This document shows positions 40,297-48,719 of a stretch of 60,730 bases of DNA, one piece after another; the stretch's first letter is position 1, and every line of letters begins with the position of its first letter. The notes under the pieces are model-generated. The model had not been told where the DNA came from. It was given only the letters and a program-made list of their open reading frames with translations, and ran no database searches. The translations under genes were made by a program, and so were the position numbers. The DNA comes from Bacillales bacterium (GTDB taxonomy: Bacteria > Bacillota > Bacilli > Bacillales > DASSOY01): assembly GCA_035700025.1 (NCBI GenBank), contig DASSOY010000025.1, positions 1-60,730 of the forward strand. Direction: 5' to 3'.

Positions 40297-41229
40297 ATGA
40301 GGACACTACACTTATCAATGGAACAAGCCGTGCAAGCAACGAAGGCGCTGTCGAATGCTCACCGCTTGAATATTTTGAAACTATTGAGCCAAGAACCGAT
40401 GAATGTCAATGAAATTTCCGAGAAGTTGAACTTGCCCTTTTCTACAACGGCGGTGAATGTGAAAAAACTGGAAGACGCCGGGCTGCTGTCGACGGAAATC
40501 ATTCCTGGCAGGGGCAGTCGGAAAATCAGTTCGAAAAAATACGATCGCATCGTCATCGACCTAAGTCCGGAAGTATCGAAATCCGGCGACAGTGTCATGG
40601 TCGAAATGCCGATTGGGGAATATGTGGATTGCGAAGTCGAACCGTCTTGCGGACTGCTCAATGAGCACGGGTTTCTCGGGATGCTCGACGAGCCGAGAAG
40701 TTTTTACGAACCGCATCACAAAGAAGCTCAACTTATTTGGTTTCGTCACGGTTACGTTTCGTACCGCTTTCCAAACCGCATTCCATTCGGGGCAGAGATC
40801 GAAGTTTTCGAGTTTTCCGCCGAACTTTGTTCGGAAGCTCCGTATTCGAGATTGGACTGGCCGTCGGACATTACGTTGTGGGTGAATGATGTCGAACTGG
40901 CGACTTGGGTCTCCCCAGGAGACTTTGGCGGTGAAAGAGGATTTCTTACCCCGTCTTGGTGGGACATGAACAATACGCAATTCGGCATGTTGAAAAGGTG
41001 GCGTGTGACAGAGGAAGGCTGTTTCGTTGACGGTACGAAAATGTCCGACATCACAGTGCGGCAATTGAAGTTACATGATAAACCGTTTATTTCCGTAAAA
41101 ATCGGGGTAAAGAAAGAAGCGGAAAACCGGGGAGGCGTCAATTTGTTCGGGCGTAAGTTCGGGAACTATGAGCAAGACTTGATTTTGAAAGTACAGTATG
41201 TCGGCAGCGGCGAGGAGAGCGCCGGTTGA
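40297..41229 (+). CDS. ArsR-type regulator with a large C-terminal sensory domain
   Basis: A 310-residue protein, far longer than the ~100 residues of a plain ArsR protein. Residues 1-80 are a winged helix (QATKALSNAHRLNILKLLSQEPMNVNEISEKLNLPFSTTAVNVKKLEDAGLLSTE). The remainder is beta-rich (e.g. LNEHGFLGMLDEPRSFYEPHHKEAQLIWFRHGYVSYRFPNRIP, DWPSDITLWVNDVELATWVSPGD) and resembles a jelly-roll carbohydrate-binding fold. It lacks an ArsR metal-site cysteine pattern. It sits directly upstream of a sugar importer and GH2 gene and probably senses a glycoside. Confidence 0.7.
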   Translation: MRTLHLSMEQAVQATKALSNAHRLNILKLLSQEPMNVNEISEKLNLPFSTTAVNVKKLEDAGLLSTEIIPGRGSRKISSKKYDRIVIDLSPEVSKSGDSVMVEMPIGEYVDCEVEPSCGLLNEHGFLGMLDEPRSFYEPHHKEAQLIWFRHGYVSYRFPNRIPFGAEIEVFEFSAELCSEAPYSRLDWPSDITLWVNDVELATWVSPGDFGGERGFLTPSWWDMNNTQFGMLKRWRVTEEGCFVDGTKMSDITVRQLKLHDKPFISVKIGVKKEAENRGGVNLFGRKFGNYEQDLILKVQYVGSGEESAG

Positions 41230-41264
41230 CCGAAAAGAGCCGGGGGAACGGTGATATTTTTTTG

Positions 41265-41306
41265 TTTAAAAAATTGTTGTAATAAAACATGCTATCATGC
41301 TATAAT
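41265..41306 (+). promoter_or_regulatory. Promoter of the second sugar importer operon
   Basis: TTGTAA (41277-41282), 18 bp, TATAAT (41301-41306). The -35 is embedded in TTTAAAAAATTGTTGTAATA, the motif shared with the ArsR gene promoter. Confidence 0.65.
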
Positions 41307-41327
41307 GAACCCACGCGATAAGTTAAG

Positions 41328-41354
41328 TAATTTAATTAACTTATGTGAAAGCGG
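41328..41354 (+). promoter_or_regulatory. Palindromic operator downstream of the importer promoter
   Basis: ATAAGTTAA and TTAACTTAT, perfect 9-bp arms around a 9-bp spacer, located about 15 bases past the predicted start. Its TTAATTAA core recurs at the GH43 promoter (35631), so the ROK protein may bind both. Confidence 0.55.
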
Positions 41355-41384
41355 TACCAACTATCCATTAAGGGGGAAGAATCT

Positions 41385-42671
41385 GTGAAGAAAATGAAAG
41401 GTTTGGGCTTGATTTTGGCCGCGATCCTCATCTTTGCATTGGCCGCCTGTTCCGGCGGCAACTCGGCATCGACCGACAACAATGGTAATTCGGGAGATTC
41501 CGGAAGTTCCGGCGACTCCGGCGGAACAACGAACATTTCTTTTTGGGGACCATTCTCGGGTCCTGACGGTCCGAATATGAAGAAAATCGTCGATGCGTAT
41601 AACAAATCGCAAGACAAAGTTCATGTCGATTTTCAAATTGTTCCTTTTACCGATTATTATAAAAAAGTGGACCTTGCTTTCAACAGCGGGAAAACACCTG
41701 ATGTTCTTATCATTCACGGCAACCAGCTGACGAAATACGTGCAAAAAGACTTATTAAAGAATTTAAATGATTTTGTCGGCGACAAAATTAAAAAGTCGGA
41801 TTACAACCAAACCGCGATTGAGCAAGATACGTTTGACGGCAACTTGTATGCGATTCCGTTGGACATCCATCCGCTCATGATGTACTGGAACAAAGACATG
41901 TTCAAAGCCGCGGGATTGGATCCGAACAAACCGCCGCAAACGCGCGAAGAATTTTTGAAGGTGACGCAGAAATTGACGGACGCGAGCAAAGGGCAATACG
42001 GATATGTCGTGCCTACGCTCTGGCCGCAGCAATTCATTTTCCCGACGATCGTTTATCAAAACGGCGGAAAAATGTTGAAAGACGGCAAAGTTGATTATAC
42101 TTCGGATGCTGTCGTCAACGCATTGAAATTCGAACACGACTTGATTTACAAATACAAAGTTTCGCCGCCTAACGTCCAACAAGACGGCGAAGTCACGCTC
42201 TTCTTGCAAGGGAAAAATGCGATCCAATTCAACGGTCCTTGGATGTTGAACCAGTTTAAGGAAGCCGGTTTGAACTTCGGGGAAGCTCCGGTGCCGCAGC
42301 TCGGCACTGAGCAGCAAGCAGTATTCACCGATGGTCATAACTTCGCGATTCCGAAAAGCGACGACGAAGAAACGGTCACCGCTGTCATGGACTTCTTGAA
42401 ATACGTCGGCGGACACGGCATGTCTTGGGCGAAATCCGGTCAAGCTCCGGCCGCGAAAGCGACTTATCAGAGCGAGGAATTCCAGTCGTTGAAATATCAA
42501 CCGGCCATCGTCAAAGAATTTGAATACGCGCAATTTGCTCCGAAAGATCCGAACTGGGGCACTTACACGACTCCGCTTTGGGATGCTGTCAACAAAGTGT
42601 TGTTGGACAAAGCGGACGCGATGGAAGCTTTGAAAAAAGCTGAAGAACAAGCAAATAAAGCTGCGCAATAA
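41385..42671 (+). CDS. Sugar ABC transporter binding lipoprotein, family 1
   Basis: A 428-residue solute-binding lipoprotein: lipobox LAAC near residue 22, a Ser/Gly/Asn linker, and the maltodextrin/oligosaccharide-binding fold (TNISFWGPFSGPDGPNMKKIVDAYNKSQDKVHVDFQIVPF). The family takes up di- and oligosaccharides. With a GH2 enzyme in the same operon and gal genes next door, a galactose-containing oligosaccharide is likely. Controlled by the promoter and operator just upstream. Confidence 0.88.
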   Translation: MKKMKGLGLILAAILIFALAACSGGNSASTDNNGNSGDSGSSGDSGGTTNISFWGPFSGPDGPNMKKIVDAYNKSQDKVHVDFQIVPFTDYYKKVDLAFNSGKTPDVLIIHGNQLTKYVQKDLLKNLNDFVGDKIKKSDYNQTAIEQDTFDGNLYAIPLDIHPLMMYWNKDMFKAAGLDPNKPPQTREEFLKVTQKLTDASKGQYGYVVPTLWPQQFIFPTIVYQNGGKMLKDGKVDYTSDAVVNALKFEHDLIYKYKVSPPNVQQDGEVTLFLQGKNAIQFNGPWMLNQFKEAGLNFGEAPVPQLGTEQQAVFTDGHNFAIPKSDDEETVTAVMDFLKYVGGHGMSWAKSGQAPAAKATYQSEEFQSLKYQPAIVKEFEYAQFAPKDPNWGTYTTPLWDAVNKVLLDKADAMEALKKAEEQANKAAQ

Positions 42672-42680
42672 CCATTTACG

Positions 42681-42730
42681 GGAAGAAGCGGAGCGGGCGA
42701 ACACTGCCCGCTCCCATTCTTCCGTTTTCT
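42681..42730 (+). terminator. Intra-operon hairpin after the binding protein
   Basis: GGAAGAA plus GGAGCGGGC pair with GCCCGCTCC plus TTCTTCC (one 2-base internal loop), followed by GTTTTCTGTT. It probably reduces permease transcription relative to the binding protein. Confidence 0.65.
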
Positions 42731-42748
42731 GTTCAGAGGAGGTTCACC

Positions 42749-43648
42749 GTGAAAAAACCGAAAGGCTCGTTCACTTCGACTTTGTTCGTCGTGCCTTATT
42801 TGGTCATGTTTTTATGTTTCTTATTTATTCCAATTGTTTATGGCATTTATATCAGTTTTCATGATTGGGGATTGCTTGACCAGGAACATCCTTGGGTTGG
42901 TTTGAAAAACTATCTCGCGCTCTTCGACTCCGACACCCTTGTGCATTCCGAATTTTTCACGGGGTTTTGGAATACGTTTCAATTCGTCGTTTATTCGGTG
43001 CCGCCGCTGGTGGTTATCGGGCTGGCGCTTGCCTTGCTCGTCAACAGTTTGCCGAAACGTTTGAAAACGTTTTTCCGCACCGCCTACTTCATTCCTTACG
43101 CGATTTCCGTTTCCGTCATTGCCGTCGTTTGGCTTTGGCTGCTCGACACGAATGCCGGTTTGGTGAACAATTATTTGACGGCTTTAGGTTTTCAGCCGGT
43201 TCCATGGCTGACAACGCTTCCGTATGCGTGGATTTCGATCGTTGTCGCGACAATATGGTGGACAATCGGATTTAACATGATCATCTTCGTGAATGCGTTG
43301 AACGACGTACCCGACGAGTTATATGAAGCCGCATCGATCGACGGCGCCAGCGCTTGGCAAAAGCTGACAAACATCACTTTGCCTTCGATCAAGTCGATCA
43401 CGTTGTTTGTCGTCATTACGTCGACAATTGCATCGTTCAACGTGTTCGGTCAACCTTACTTGATGACCCGCGGAGGACCCGGGGATTCCACGAGGGTGCT
43501 GCTCATGGAAATCGTCGAGGAAGCGTTCTCCAGACGCGAATTAGGTTCGGCGTCCGCGATGGCCATTACGATGGCGCTCGTGATGATCTTGATCTCCATT
43601 TTTCAATTTAAAGTATCGAACATCGGCAAAGGAGGAAAAAGCGAATGA
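42749..43648 (+). CDS. Sugar ABC transporter permease, MalF type
   Basis: A 299-residue permease with six helices; EAA loop DELYEAASIDGASAWQKLTNITLPSIKS. It starts after AGAGGAGG and its stop overlaps the next permease start (ATGA). No ATPase gene lies nearby, so a shared MsmX-like ATPase is inferred. Confidence 0.9.
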   Translation: MKKPKGSFTSTLFVVPYLVMFLCFLFIPIVYGIYISFHDWGLLDQEHPWVGLKNYLALFDSDTLVHSEFFTGFWNTFQFVVYSVPPLVVIGLALALLVNSLPKRLKTFFRTAYFIPYAISVSVIAVVWLWLLDTNAGLVNNYLTALGFQPVPWLTTLPYAWISIVVATIWWTIGFNMIIFVNALNDVPDELYEAASIDGASAWQKLTNITLPSIKSITLFVVITSTIASFNVFGQPYLMTRGGPGDSTRVLLMEIVEEAFSRRELGSASAMAITMALVMILISIFQFKVSNIGKGGKSE

Positions 43649-44478
43649 GGAACAAAAAGAAAACGACCGGGCTAATTATTCTTGCTTCCGTCGTCGCGAT
43701 TTTCTTCCTGGCTCCGCTGTTTTGGATGCTCTCGACATCGTTTAAGTCGGATACGGAGGCGCTCGTCGGCGGCTTACACTGGCTGCCGAAACATTTCACA
43801 TTCGAAAACTATAAATATATGTTTCTGCAACAAGGATTGGACGTACCTGTCTTGAAGTGGGTGTTCAACTCCCTTTTCGTCGGCATTGCCGGTACCTTGA
43901 TCATCGTCGTTGTCGATGCGATGGCCGCTTATGGGTTGGCACGCCTGGACGTTTATTTTCGAAAAACGTTGTTTGCAGTTTTCGTCGGAACGTTGATGAT
44001 CCCGTGGGTCATTACGTTTTTGCCTTTGTATATGGAATTCAATGCGTTCCACTTGCTTGATACGTACGCAGTGCTGATTTTACCGTACTCCGGGAATGCC
44101 TTCGGTGTGTTTTTGCTGTATCAATTTTTCAAAGGATTTCCGAAAGAACTCGAAGAAGCCGCCGTTCTCGACGGGGCGAACAAATGGAAGATTTTCACCC
44201 GGGTGGTCATTCCGACGGCGCGCCCGATCATGTGGACGCTTGGCATTTTTTCGTTCATGACGATTTACAACGACTTTCTTTGGCCGCTCGTCGCGACGAG
44301 CTCCCCGGAAATGCGCACGATTACGACTGGGATTTCGATCATGGCCCAAGGAAGTTTTACGTCCTCCTACGGACGTTTGATGGCCTTGACGACGTTGGCG
44401 ACTTTGCCGATTTTTGTCATTTTCATGATCGGCCAGAAGCAGTTGATCAAAGGCATTACACGAACCGGGATAAAATAA
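43645..44478 (+). CDS. Sugar ABC transporter permease, MalG type
   Basis: A 277-residue permease; EAA loop KELEEAAVLDGANKWKIFTRVVIPTARP. It is coupled to the previous gene by the ATGA overlap with AAAGGAGG inside it. A 136-base gap with no clear feature follows before the GH2 gene. Confidence 0.9.
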   Translation: MRNKKKTTGLIILASVVAIFFLAPLFWMLSTSFKSDTEALVGGLHWLPKHFTFENYKYMFLQQGLDVPVLKWVFNSLFVGIAGTLIIVVVDAMAAYGLARLDVYFRKTLFAVFVGTLMIPWVITFLPLYMEFNAFHLLDTYAVLILPYSGNAFGVFLLYQFFKGFPKELEEAAVLDGANKWKIFTRVVIPTARPIMWTLGIFSFMTIYNDFLWPLVATSSPEMRTITTGISIMAQGSFTSSYGRLMALTTLATLPIFVIFMIGQKQLIKGITRTGIK

Positions 44479-44614
44479 ACCTGTATGCTGTGAGGGCGTT
44501 TTGAAAAGAGCATGAATCCAAGAAAGTGTTGAAAATGGCTGACAAAGAAGTCGAAAAAGGTTGCAACCATCAAATCAATGACAGGTCGGCCACCGGGAGA
44601 AGGAGAGGGATTTT

Positions 44615-46363
44615 GTGACGGTAAGAAACGAGTATCCGCGTCCGCAATTTGTGCGCGATGAATGGATGAACTTAAATGGAAAATGGGATTTCGCTTTTGA
44701 TGATGAGAACAAAGGGGTCGACGAGAACTGGTATAAAAAATTCCCGAAACAACGCGAGATTGTGGTCCCGTTTGCTTATCAAACGAAAATGAGCGGCATC
44801 CACGATCCATCGTTTCACGATGTTGTTTGGTATCACCGCACATTTGACGTCGATTCAGCATGGGAAGGCAAACGGCTATTGCTCCATTTCGGCGCAGTCG
44901 ACTATTGGGCGCAAGTTTATGTGAACGGTGAATTGGCGGTTACGCATGAAGGTGGGAATACGCCTTTTTCGGCGGACATTACGCATCTCGTGAAGGGCAA
45001 AGACAATCACCTGGTCGTTCGTGCCGAAGACCCGTCTGAGGACGTAACGATCCCGCGCGGCAAGCAATATTGGCACGAGCAATCGGCATCGATTTTTTAT
45101 ACGAGAACGACTGGCATTTGGCAAACGGTATGGCTTGAGCCTGTTCATCCGGTTCACATTGATTCCGTTCGCTGGACGCCGCAAATTGACCGCGGTGACA
45201 TCGATGCTGAATTCGACGTGAGCGGTTACAACGGCCGCGATGTTCAATTGCATGTGGACATTCGTTTCAAGGGCGAGACCGTCGTCTCTGACACGATGAC
45301 GATTCATGAAGCGTATACGAAGCGAAGCTTTAATTTGCGCAACCGCATGGTGGACCGCAGCAACATCCACGGCGACGGCTGGTATTGGACGCCGAAAAAT
45401 CCGAACTTGTTCGACGTGGAATTAACACTCACCGCGGACGGAAACACGGTTGATCGCGTCGAGAGCTATTTCGGCATGCGCAAGGTCTCTATAGATGCCG
45501 GTAAATTTATGTTGAACAACCGTCCGTATTTCCAAAAGCTCGTCCTTGATCAAGGCTACTTTCCGGACGGATTGCTGACTGCGCCGACCGATGAAGATTT
45601 GAAGAAAGACATTGAGCTTGCAAAGGAAATGGGCTTTAATGGCGCGCGGAAGCACCAGAAAGTCGAAGATCCCCGCTACTTGTATTGGGCGGACAAACTT
45701 GGCTTTCTTGTATGGGGCGAGATGGCGAACTGCTCGGAATACAGTGAAGAAGCGGCACGCCGCATGTCCGCGGAATGGGCGGAAGCGGTGAAGCGCGATT
45801 ACAACCATCCAAGCATCGTGACGTGGGTACCGTTGAACGAGAGCTGGGGCATTTCGCGGGTAGCGATTGAAAAGCAGCAGCAACACCATTCGCTGGCGAT
45901 GTATTACTTAACGAAATCGCTTGATACGACACGTCCGGTGTTGTCGAACGAAGGTTGGGAGCATACGATTTCCGACATTCTCGGCATTCATAATTACCGG
46001 TCGGCAGAAGAGATGCGCGAAGCTTATGCATCGATTGAAAGGGCAATCTCGACGACCCCGTCGAACCGGCTGATTTACGCTGAAGGCTACGAGTATCGCG
46101 GTGAACCGATCCTCATTACAGAATACGGCGGTATTGCTTATCAAATGGACGATTCACAAGGCTGGGGTTATTCAACCGTTCAATCCGGCGATGAACTTGT
46201 GGAAGCTTACCGTGCGCAAACCGAGGTTTTGCGAAAATCGCCGGTTGTGCAAGGGTTCTGTTACACGCAGTTGACAGATGTGGAGCAAGAGATCAACGGC
46301 TTGCTCACGTACGACCGCCAACCGAAATGCGATCTCGCGAAAATCAAGGAGATTAATCGATAA
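44615..46363 (+). CDS. Glycoside hydrolase family 2 (beta-galactosidase-like), cytoplasmic
   Basis: A 582-residue enzyme with the GH2 order: sugar-binding jelly roll (PQFVRDEWMNLNGKWDFAFDDEN ... WYHRTFDV), immunoglobulin-like domain, and TIM barrel. The acid/base Glu is in VPLNESWG and the nucleophile Glu in ILITEYGG. It is shorter than LacZ and has no signal peptide, so it acts on imported oligosaccharides. GH2 includes beta-galactosidases, glucuronidases and mannosidases; the gal context favours a galactoside. GTG start 44615 follows AAGGAGAGG. Confidence 0.85.
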   Translation: MTVRNEYPRPQFVRDEWMNLNGKWDFAFDDENKGVDENWYKKFPKQREIVVPFAYQTKMSGIHDPSFHDVVWYHRTFDVDSAWEGKRLLLHFGAVDYWAQVYVNGELAVTHEGGNTPFSADITHLVKGKDNHLVVRAEDPSEDVTIPRGKQYWHEQSASIFYTRTTGIWQTVWLEPVHPVHIDSVRWTPQIDRGDIDAEFDVSGYNGRDVQLHVDIRFKGETVVSDTMTIHEAYTKRSFNLRNRMVDRSNIHGDGWYWTPKNPNLFDVELTLTADGNTVDRVESYFGMRKVSIDAGKFMLNNRPYFQKLVLDQGYFPDGLLTAPTDEDLKKDIELAKEMGFNGARKHQKVEDPRYLYWADKLGFLVWGEMANCSEYSEEAARRMSAEWAEAVKRDYNHPSIVTWVPLNESWGISRVAIEKQQQHHSLAMYYLTKSLDTTRPVLSNEGWEHTISDILGIHNYRSAEEMREAYASIERAISTTPSNRLIYAEGYEYRGEPILITEYGGIAYQMDDSQGWGYSTVQSGDELVEAYRAQTEVLRKSPVVQGFCYTQLTDVEQEINGLLTYDRQPKCDLAKIKEINR

Positions 46364-46370
46364 AAGAATG

Positions 46371-46418
46371 AGGCTGACACGAGAAGGTCGTTAAAAAGCG
46401 ACGGGGCGCGTCAGCCTT
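46371..46418 (+). terminator. First hairpin after the GH2 gene
   Basis: AGGCTGAC (46371-46378) pairs with GTCAGCCT (46410-46417); an inner GTCG/CGAC stem lies in the loop. A modest T-run follows. Confidence 0.55.
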
Positions 46419-46470
46419 ATGACATTCGATCATTCAACCGAGTCAACTGACGACAGCTAAGAATTTATAG

Positions 46471-46512
46471 GGTGTCACCAAATGTAAGACACATTTGGGA
46501 CACCTTTTTTTA
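46471..46512 (+). terminator. Strong terminator of the sugar importer-GH2 operon
   Basis: GGTGTC plus CCAAATGT pair with ACATTTGG plus GACACC around one bulged A, followed by TTTTTTTAC. Confidence 0.88.
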
Positions 46513-46525
46513 CTGGCGGCGAATT

Positions 46526-46716
46526 ATCGCTCACCACGGTTCTTATTTTCTCGAAAAATCCCGTTTTTAGATGAAATCGCGCATGAGGTGCGCTATTTTC
46601 TGAATGCACACGAATGCAAGCCGCAACTTTCGCTATTTTTCAGAAATAGCGTGTTCAGTGAGCGATATTAAAAAAACAGCGGCTCATTTGGGATAATAGC
46701 GACTCTCATGAGCGAT
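46526..46716 (+). repeat. 191-bp nested double inverted repeat, copy D
   Basis: Direct units start at 46526 and 46576; inverted units end at 46666 and 46716 (50, 90, 50). It fills the gap between the terminator and the end of the convergent lysR gene. An extra partial unit end (CGCTATTTTTC) lies near the centre. Confidence 0.88.
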
Positions 46717-46735
46717 TCCCCCAACGTCAATCCCG

Positions 46736-47611
46736 TTACCCTTCAAACCTCTCCAAAAAATGCTCCGCATTTTTTGACAAGTAGCGGTCCTTCATCCAAA
46801 TGACCGCCGATTCCGACAGCAGCGGCGGTCCTTCGATGCGCAGCACTCGGCGGCCGGCGCCGTACGGCGGCAGCAAGGTCGATTCCGGCAGCACGGCGGC
46901 GCCGACGCCGGCCGTGACGAGCTCTAGCAGCATCGCCGCATCCGGGCATTCGCATACGACGTTCGGCTCGAGACCGTGGTCCTTGAAGTGGTTGACCACG
47001 GTCTCGAATTGGCCGACTCCGCTGATTCGGTGCAAAAGCACCAGCGGCATCGCGGCCAATTTTTCAAGCGGGATGTTTTCTTCCCGCCCTTGTGTCCACG
47101 CTTCCGGGACGACGGCTACGTACGGCTCCTGCGGCAACGGCAAGGCATGAAAATCGCTCATCTCCAGCGGCAGCCGGACGATCGCCAACTCGATCTCGCG
47201 GTTGCGCAAGTTTTCCGCCATCCGAAACGAATCCCCGCTGCGCAAATGAAAGGTCACGAGCGGGTATTTCTTGCGAAACGCCCGTATCCGCTCCGGCATC
47301 GGCGCGAAACATGATTTCACGCAGCCGATCGACAAGGTTCCCCGCAATCCGTGGCCGGTTTCCTTTACCTCCTTGACCGTTTCCTCCATCTGATGAAGGA
47401 GCGTTTCCGCCTTTTCAAGCAACACTTCGCCCGCTTTCGTCAATTCCATTTTCCGTCCGTTTCTTTCGATCAACAGGACGCCGAGTTCTTCTTCCAACTG
47501 TTTCAATTGCTGGCTCAACGGCGGCTGCGCCATATGCAGTTTTTTTGCGGCGCGCGTAATTTGTCCTTCGCGGGCAATCGTGACAAAGTATCGAAGGTGG
47601 CGAAAATCCAT
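46736..47611 (-). CDS. LysR family transcriptional regulator, probable hpa activator
   Basis: A 291-residue LysR protein: N-terminal winged helix (MDFRHLRYFVTIAREGQITRAAKKLHMAQPPLSQQLKQLEEELGVLLIERNGRKMELTKAG) and a type 2 periplasmic-like effector domain. ATG 47611 follows AGGAGGAGAG. It is divergent from the hpa operon, with a LysR-like inverted repeat just upstream of that operon's promoter, so it is the likely activator. The inducer would be 4-hydroxyphenylacetate or a pathway intermediate; this is inference. Confidence 0.85.
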   Translation of the reverse strand: MDFRHLRYFVTIAREGQITRAAKKLHMAQPPLSQQLKQLEEELGVLLIERNGRKMELTKAGEVLLEKAETLLHQMEETVKEVKETGHGLRGTLSIGCVKSCFAPMPERIRAFRKKYPLVTFHLRSGDSFRMAENLRNREIELAIVRLPLEMSDFHALPLPQEPYVAVVPEAWTQGREENIPLEKLAAMPLVLLHRISGVGQFETVVNHFKDHGLEPNVVCECPDAAMLLELVTAGVGAAVLPESTLLPPYGAGRRVLRIEGPPLLSESAVIWMKDRYLSKNAEHFLERFEG

Positions 47612-47640
47612 CACTCTCTCCTCCTGTTTCATATGAAATA

Positions 47641-47668
47641 AATATTAAATAACTACAAAATTAATATT
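47641..47668 (+). promoter_or_regulatory. LysR-type binding site
   Basis: AATATTAA (47641-47648) and TTAATATT (47661-47668), perfect inverted arms around 12 bases. It ends where the predicted -35 begins, the usual activator position of LysR proteins. Confidence 0.6.
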
Positions 47669-47696
47669 TTTCATATATTATAACGCGTGCTATAGT
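47668..47696 (+). promoter_or_regulatory. hpa operon promoter
   Basis: TTTTCA (47668-47673), 17 bp, TATAGT (47691-47696). The weak -35 suits an activator-dependent promoter. Confidence 0.55.
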
Positions 47697-47713
47697 GAAA
47701 TTGTAAAGAAAAT

Positions 47714-47727
47714 TGTGATAGATCACA
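47714..47727 (+). promoter_or_regulatory. TGTGAT-AG-ATCACA palindrome in the hpa leader
   Basis: A perfect 6-bp inverted repeat beginning about 12 bases past the predicted start. The half-sites resemble those of Crp/Fnr proteins, but the TGTGA-TCACA spacing is 4, not 6, so a classical Fnr site is unlikely. Confidence 0.45.
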
Positions 47728-47790
47728 CAGAAAGCGAATGAGGGGCAGCCAGAGGGTTGGTGCTGCACAAAACAATACGGGAGTGATTCT

Positions 47791-48708
47791 ATGGCAACGA
47801 TCGAAGAGGTGAAACAACGTCTGCGGGGATCGGTAGCCCCGATCATCACGCCGTTTAATGAAAGCGGTTCCATTGACTACGGAACGCTTTCGGACTTGAT
47901 CGACTGGCACATAGAAAACGGCAGTCACGGCATATCGGTCACCGGTACGACGGGGGAACCGAGCTCATTGACGATCGAAGAACGCGTGAAAGTCATGGAA
48001 ACCGCGCATCGAGCGGTGAACGGCCGAGTGCCGTTTGTGCCCGGTACGGGGTCGACGAATCACGCCGAGACGATGGAGTTGACGAAGAAAGCCGAGGAAA
48101 TCGGCGCCGATGCGGCGCTCGTCATTGTGCCGTACTACAACAAACCATCGCAGCACGCGTTGTACAAACATTTCCGCACGGTAGCTGAATCCGTCGACAT
48201 TCCGATTGTCATTTACAACATTCCAGGACGAACCGCTGTAAATCTTGAAGTCCAAACGCTTGCAAGGCTTGCTGAAGATTGCCCGAATATTATCGGCGTG
48301 AAAGAATCGAACAAAGACTTTGAGCATGTCAACCGTGTGTTACTCAATTGCGGCCGCGATTTCCTGCTGTTTTCCGGCATTGAACTATTGTGCTATCCGA
48401 TGCTCGCGATCGGCGGGGCAGGATACATCAGTGCGACAGCCAATGTGGTCCCCGACAAAGTGGCGGAGCTATATGACGCGTGGAGCGACGGCAACGTCCA
48501 ACGGGCTCAGGACTTGCATTACGAATTGATGCCGCTCAACGACGTGCTTTTCAAAGATACGAATCCGGCACCGCTGAAGGCGGCTCTCGGCATGATCGGA
48601 AAGATTCATCCGGCGCTGCGTTTACCGATGGATTTGCCTTCGGAACCGTTGCAGGCAGAAATTCGCGAGGTGCTCAGCCGATACGTGAACATCCCGGGGA
48701 ACGCTTAG
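47791..48708 (+). CDS. Dihydrodipicolinate synthase family protein, probable pathway aldolase
   Basis: A 305-residue class I pyruvate aldolase of the DapA/NAL family: GTTGE (52-56), Tyr142 in IYNIPGRT and Schiff-base Lys171 in IIGVKESN. As the first gene of the hpa operon it is unlikely to make lysine. It may perform the last carbon-carbon cleavage (4-hydroxy-2-oxoheptane-1,7-dioate to pyruvate and succinic semialdehyde), replacing the metal-dependent HpaI. The role is inferred from position; ribosome site GGGAG. Confidence 0.8.
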   Translation: MATIEEVKQRLRGSVAPIITPFNESGSIDYGTLSDLIDWHIENGSHGISVTGTTGEPSSLTIEERVKVMETAHRAVNGRVPFVPGTGSTNHAETMELTKKAEEIGADAALVIVPYYNKPSQHALYKHFRTVAESVDIPIVIYNIPGRTAVNLEVQTLARLAEDCPNIIGVKESNKDFEHVNRVLLNCGRDFLLFSGIELLCYPMLAIGGAGYISATANVVPDKVAELYDAWSDGNVQRAQDLHYELMPLNDVLFKDTNPAPLKAALGMIGKIHPALRLPMDLPSEPLQAEIREVLSRYVNIPGNA

Positions 48709-48719
48709 GAGGGAACCGA

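Noticed and set aside
44538..44619. Possible 27-codon leader peptide (MADKEVEKGC...) ending at the GH2 start
   Set aside because: The stop overlaps the GTG start, which is suggestive, but there is no convincing ribosome site and no attenuator structure.
47714..47727. Classical Fnr or Rex site
   Set aside because: TGTGA and TCACA are separated by 4 bases; both known sites need 6.
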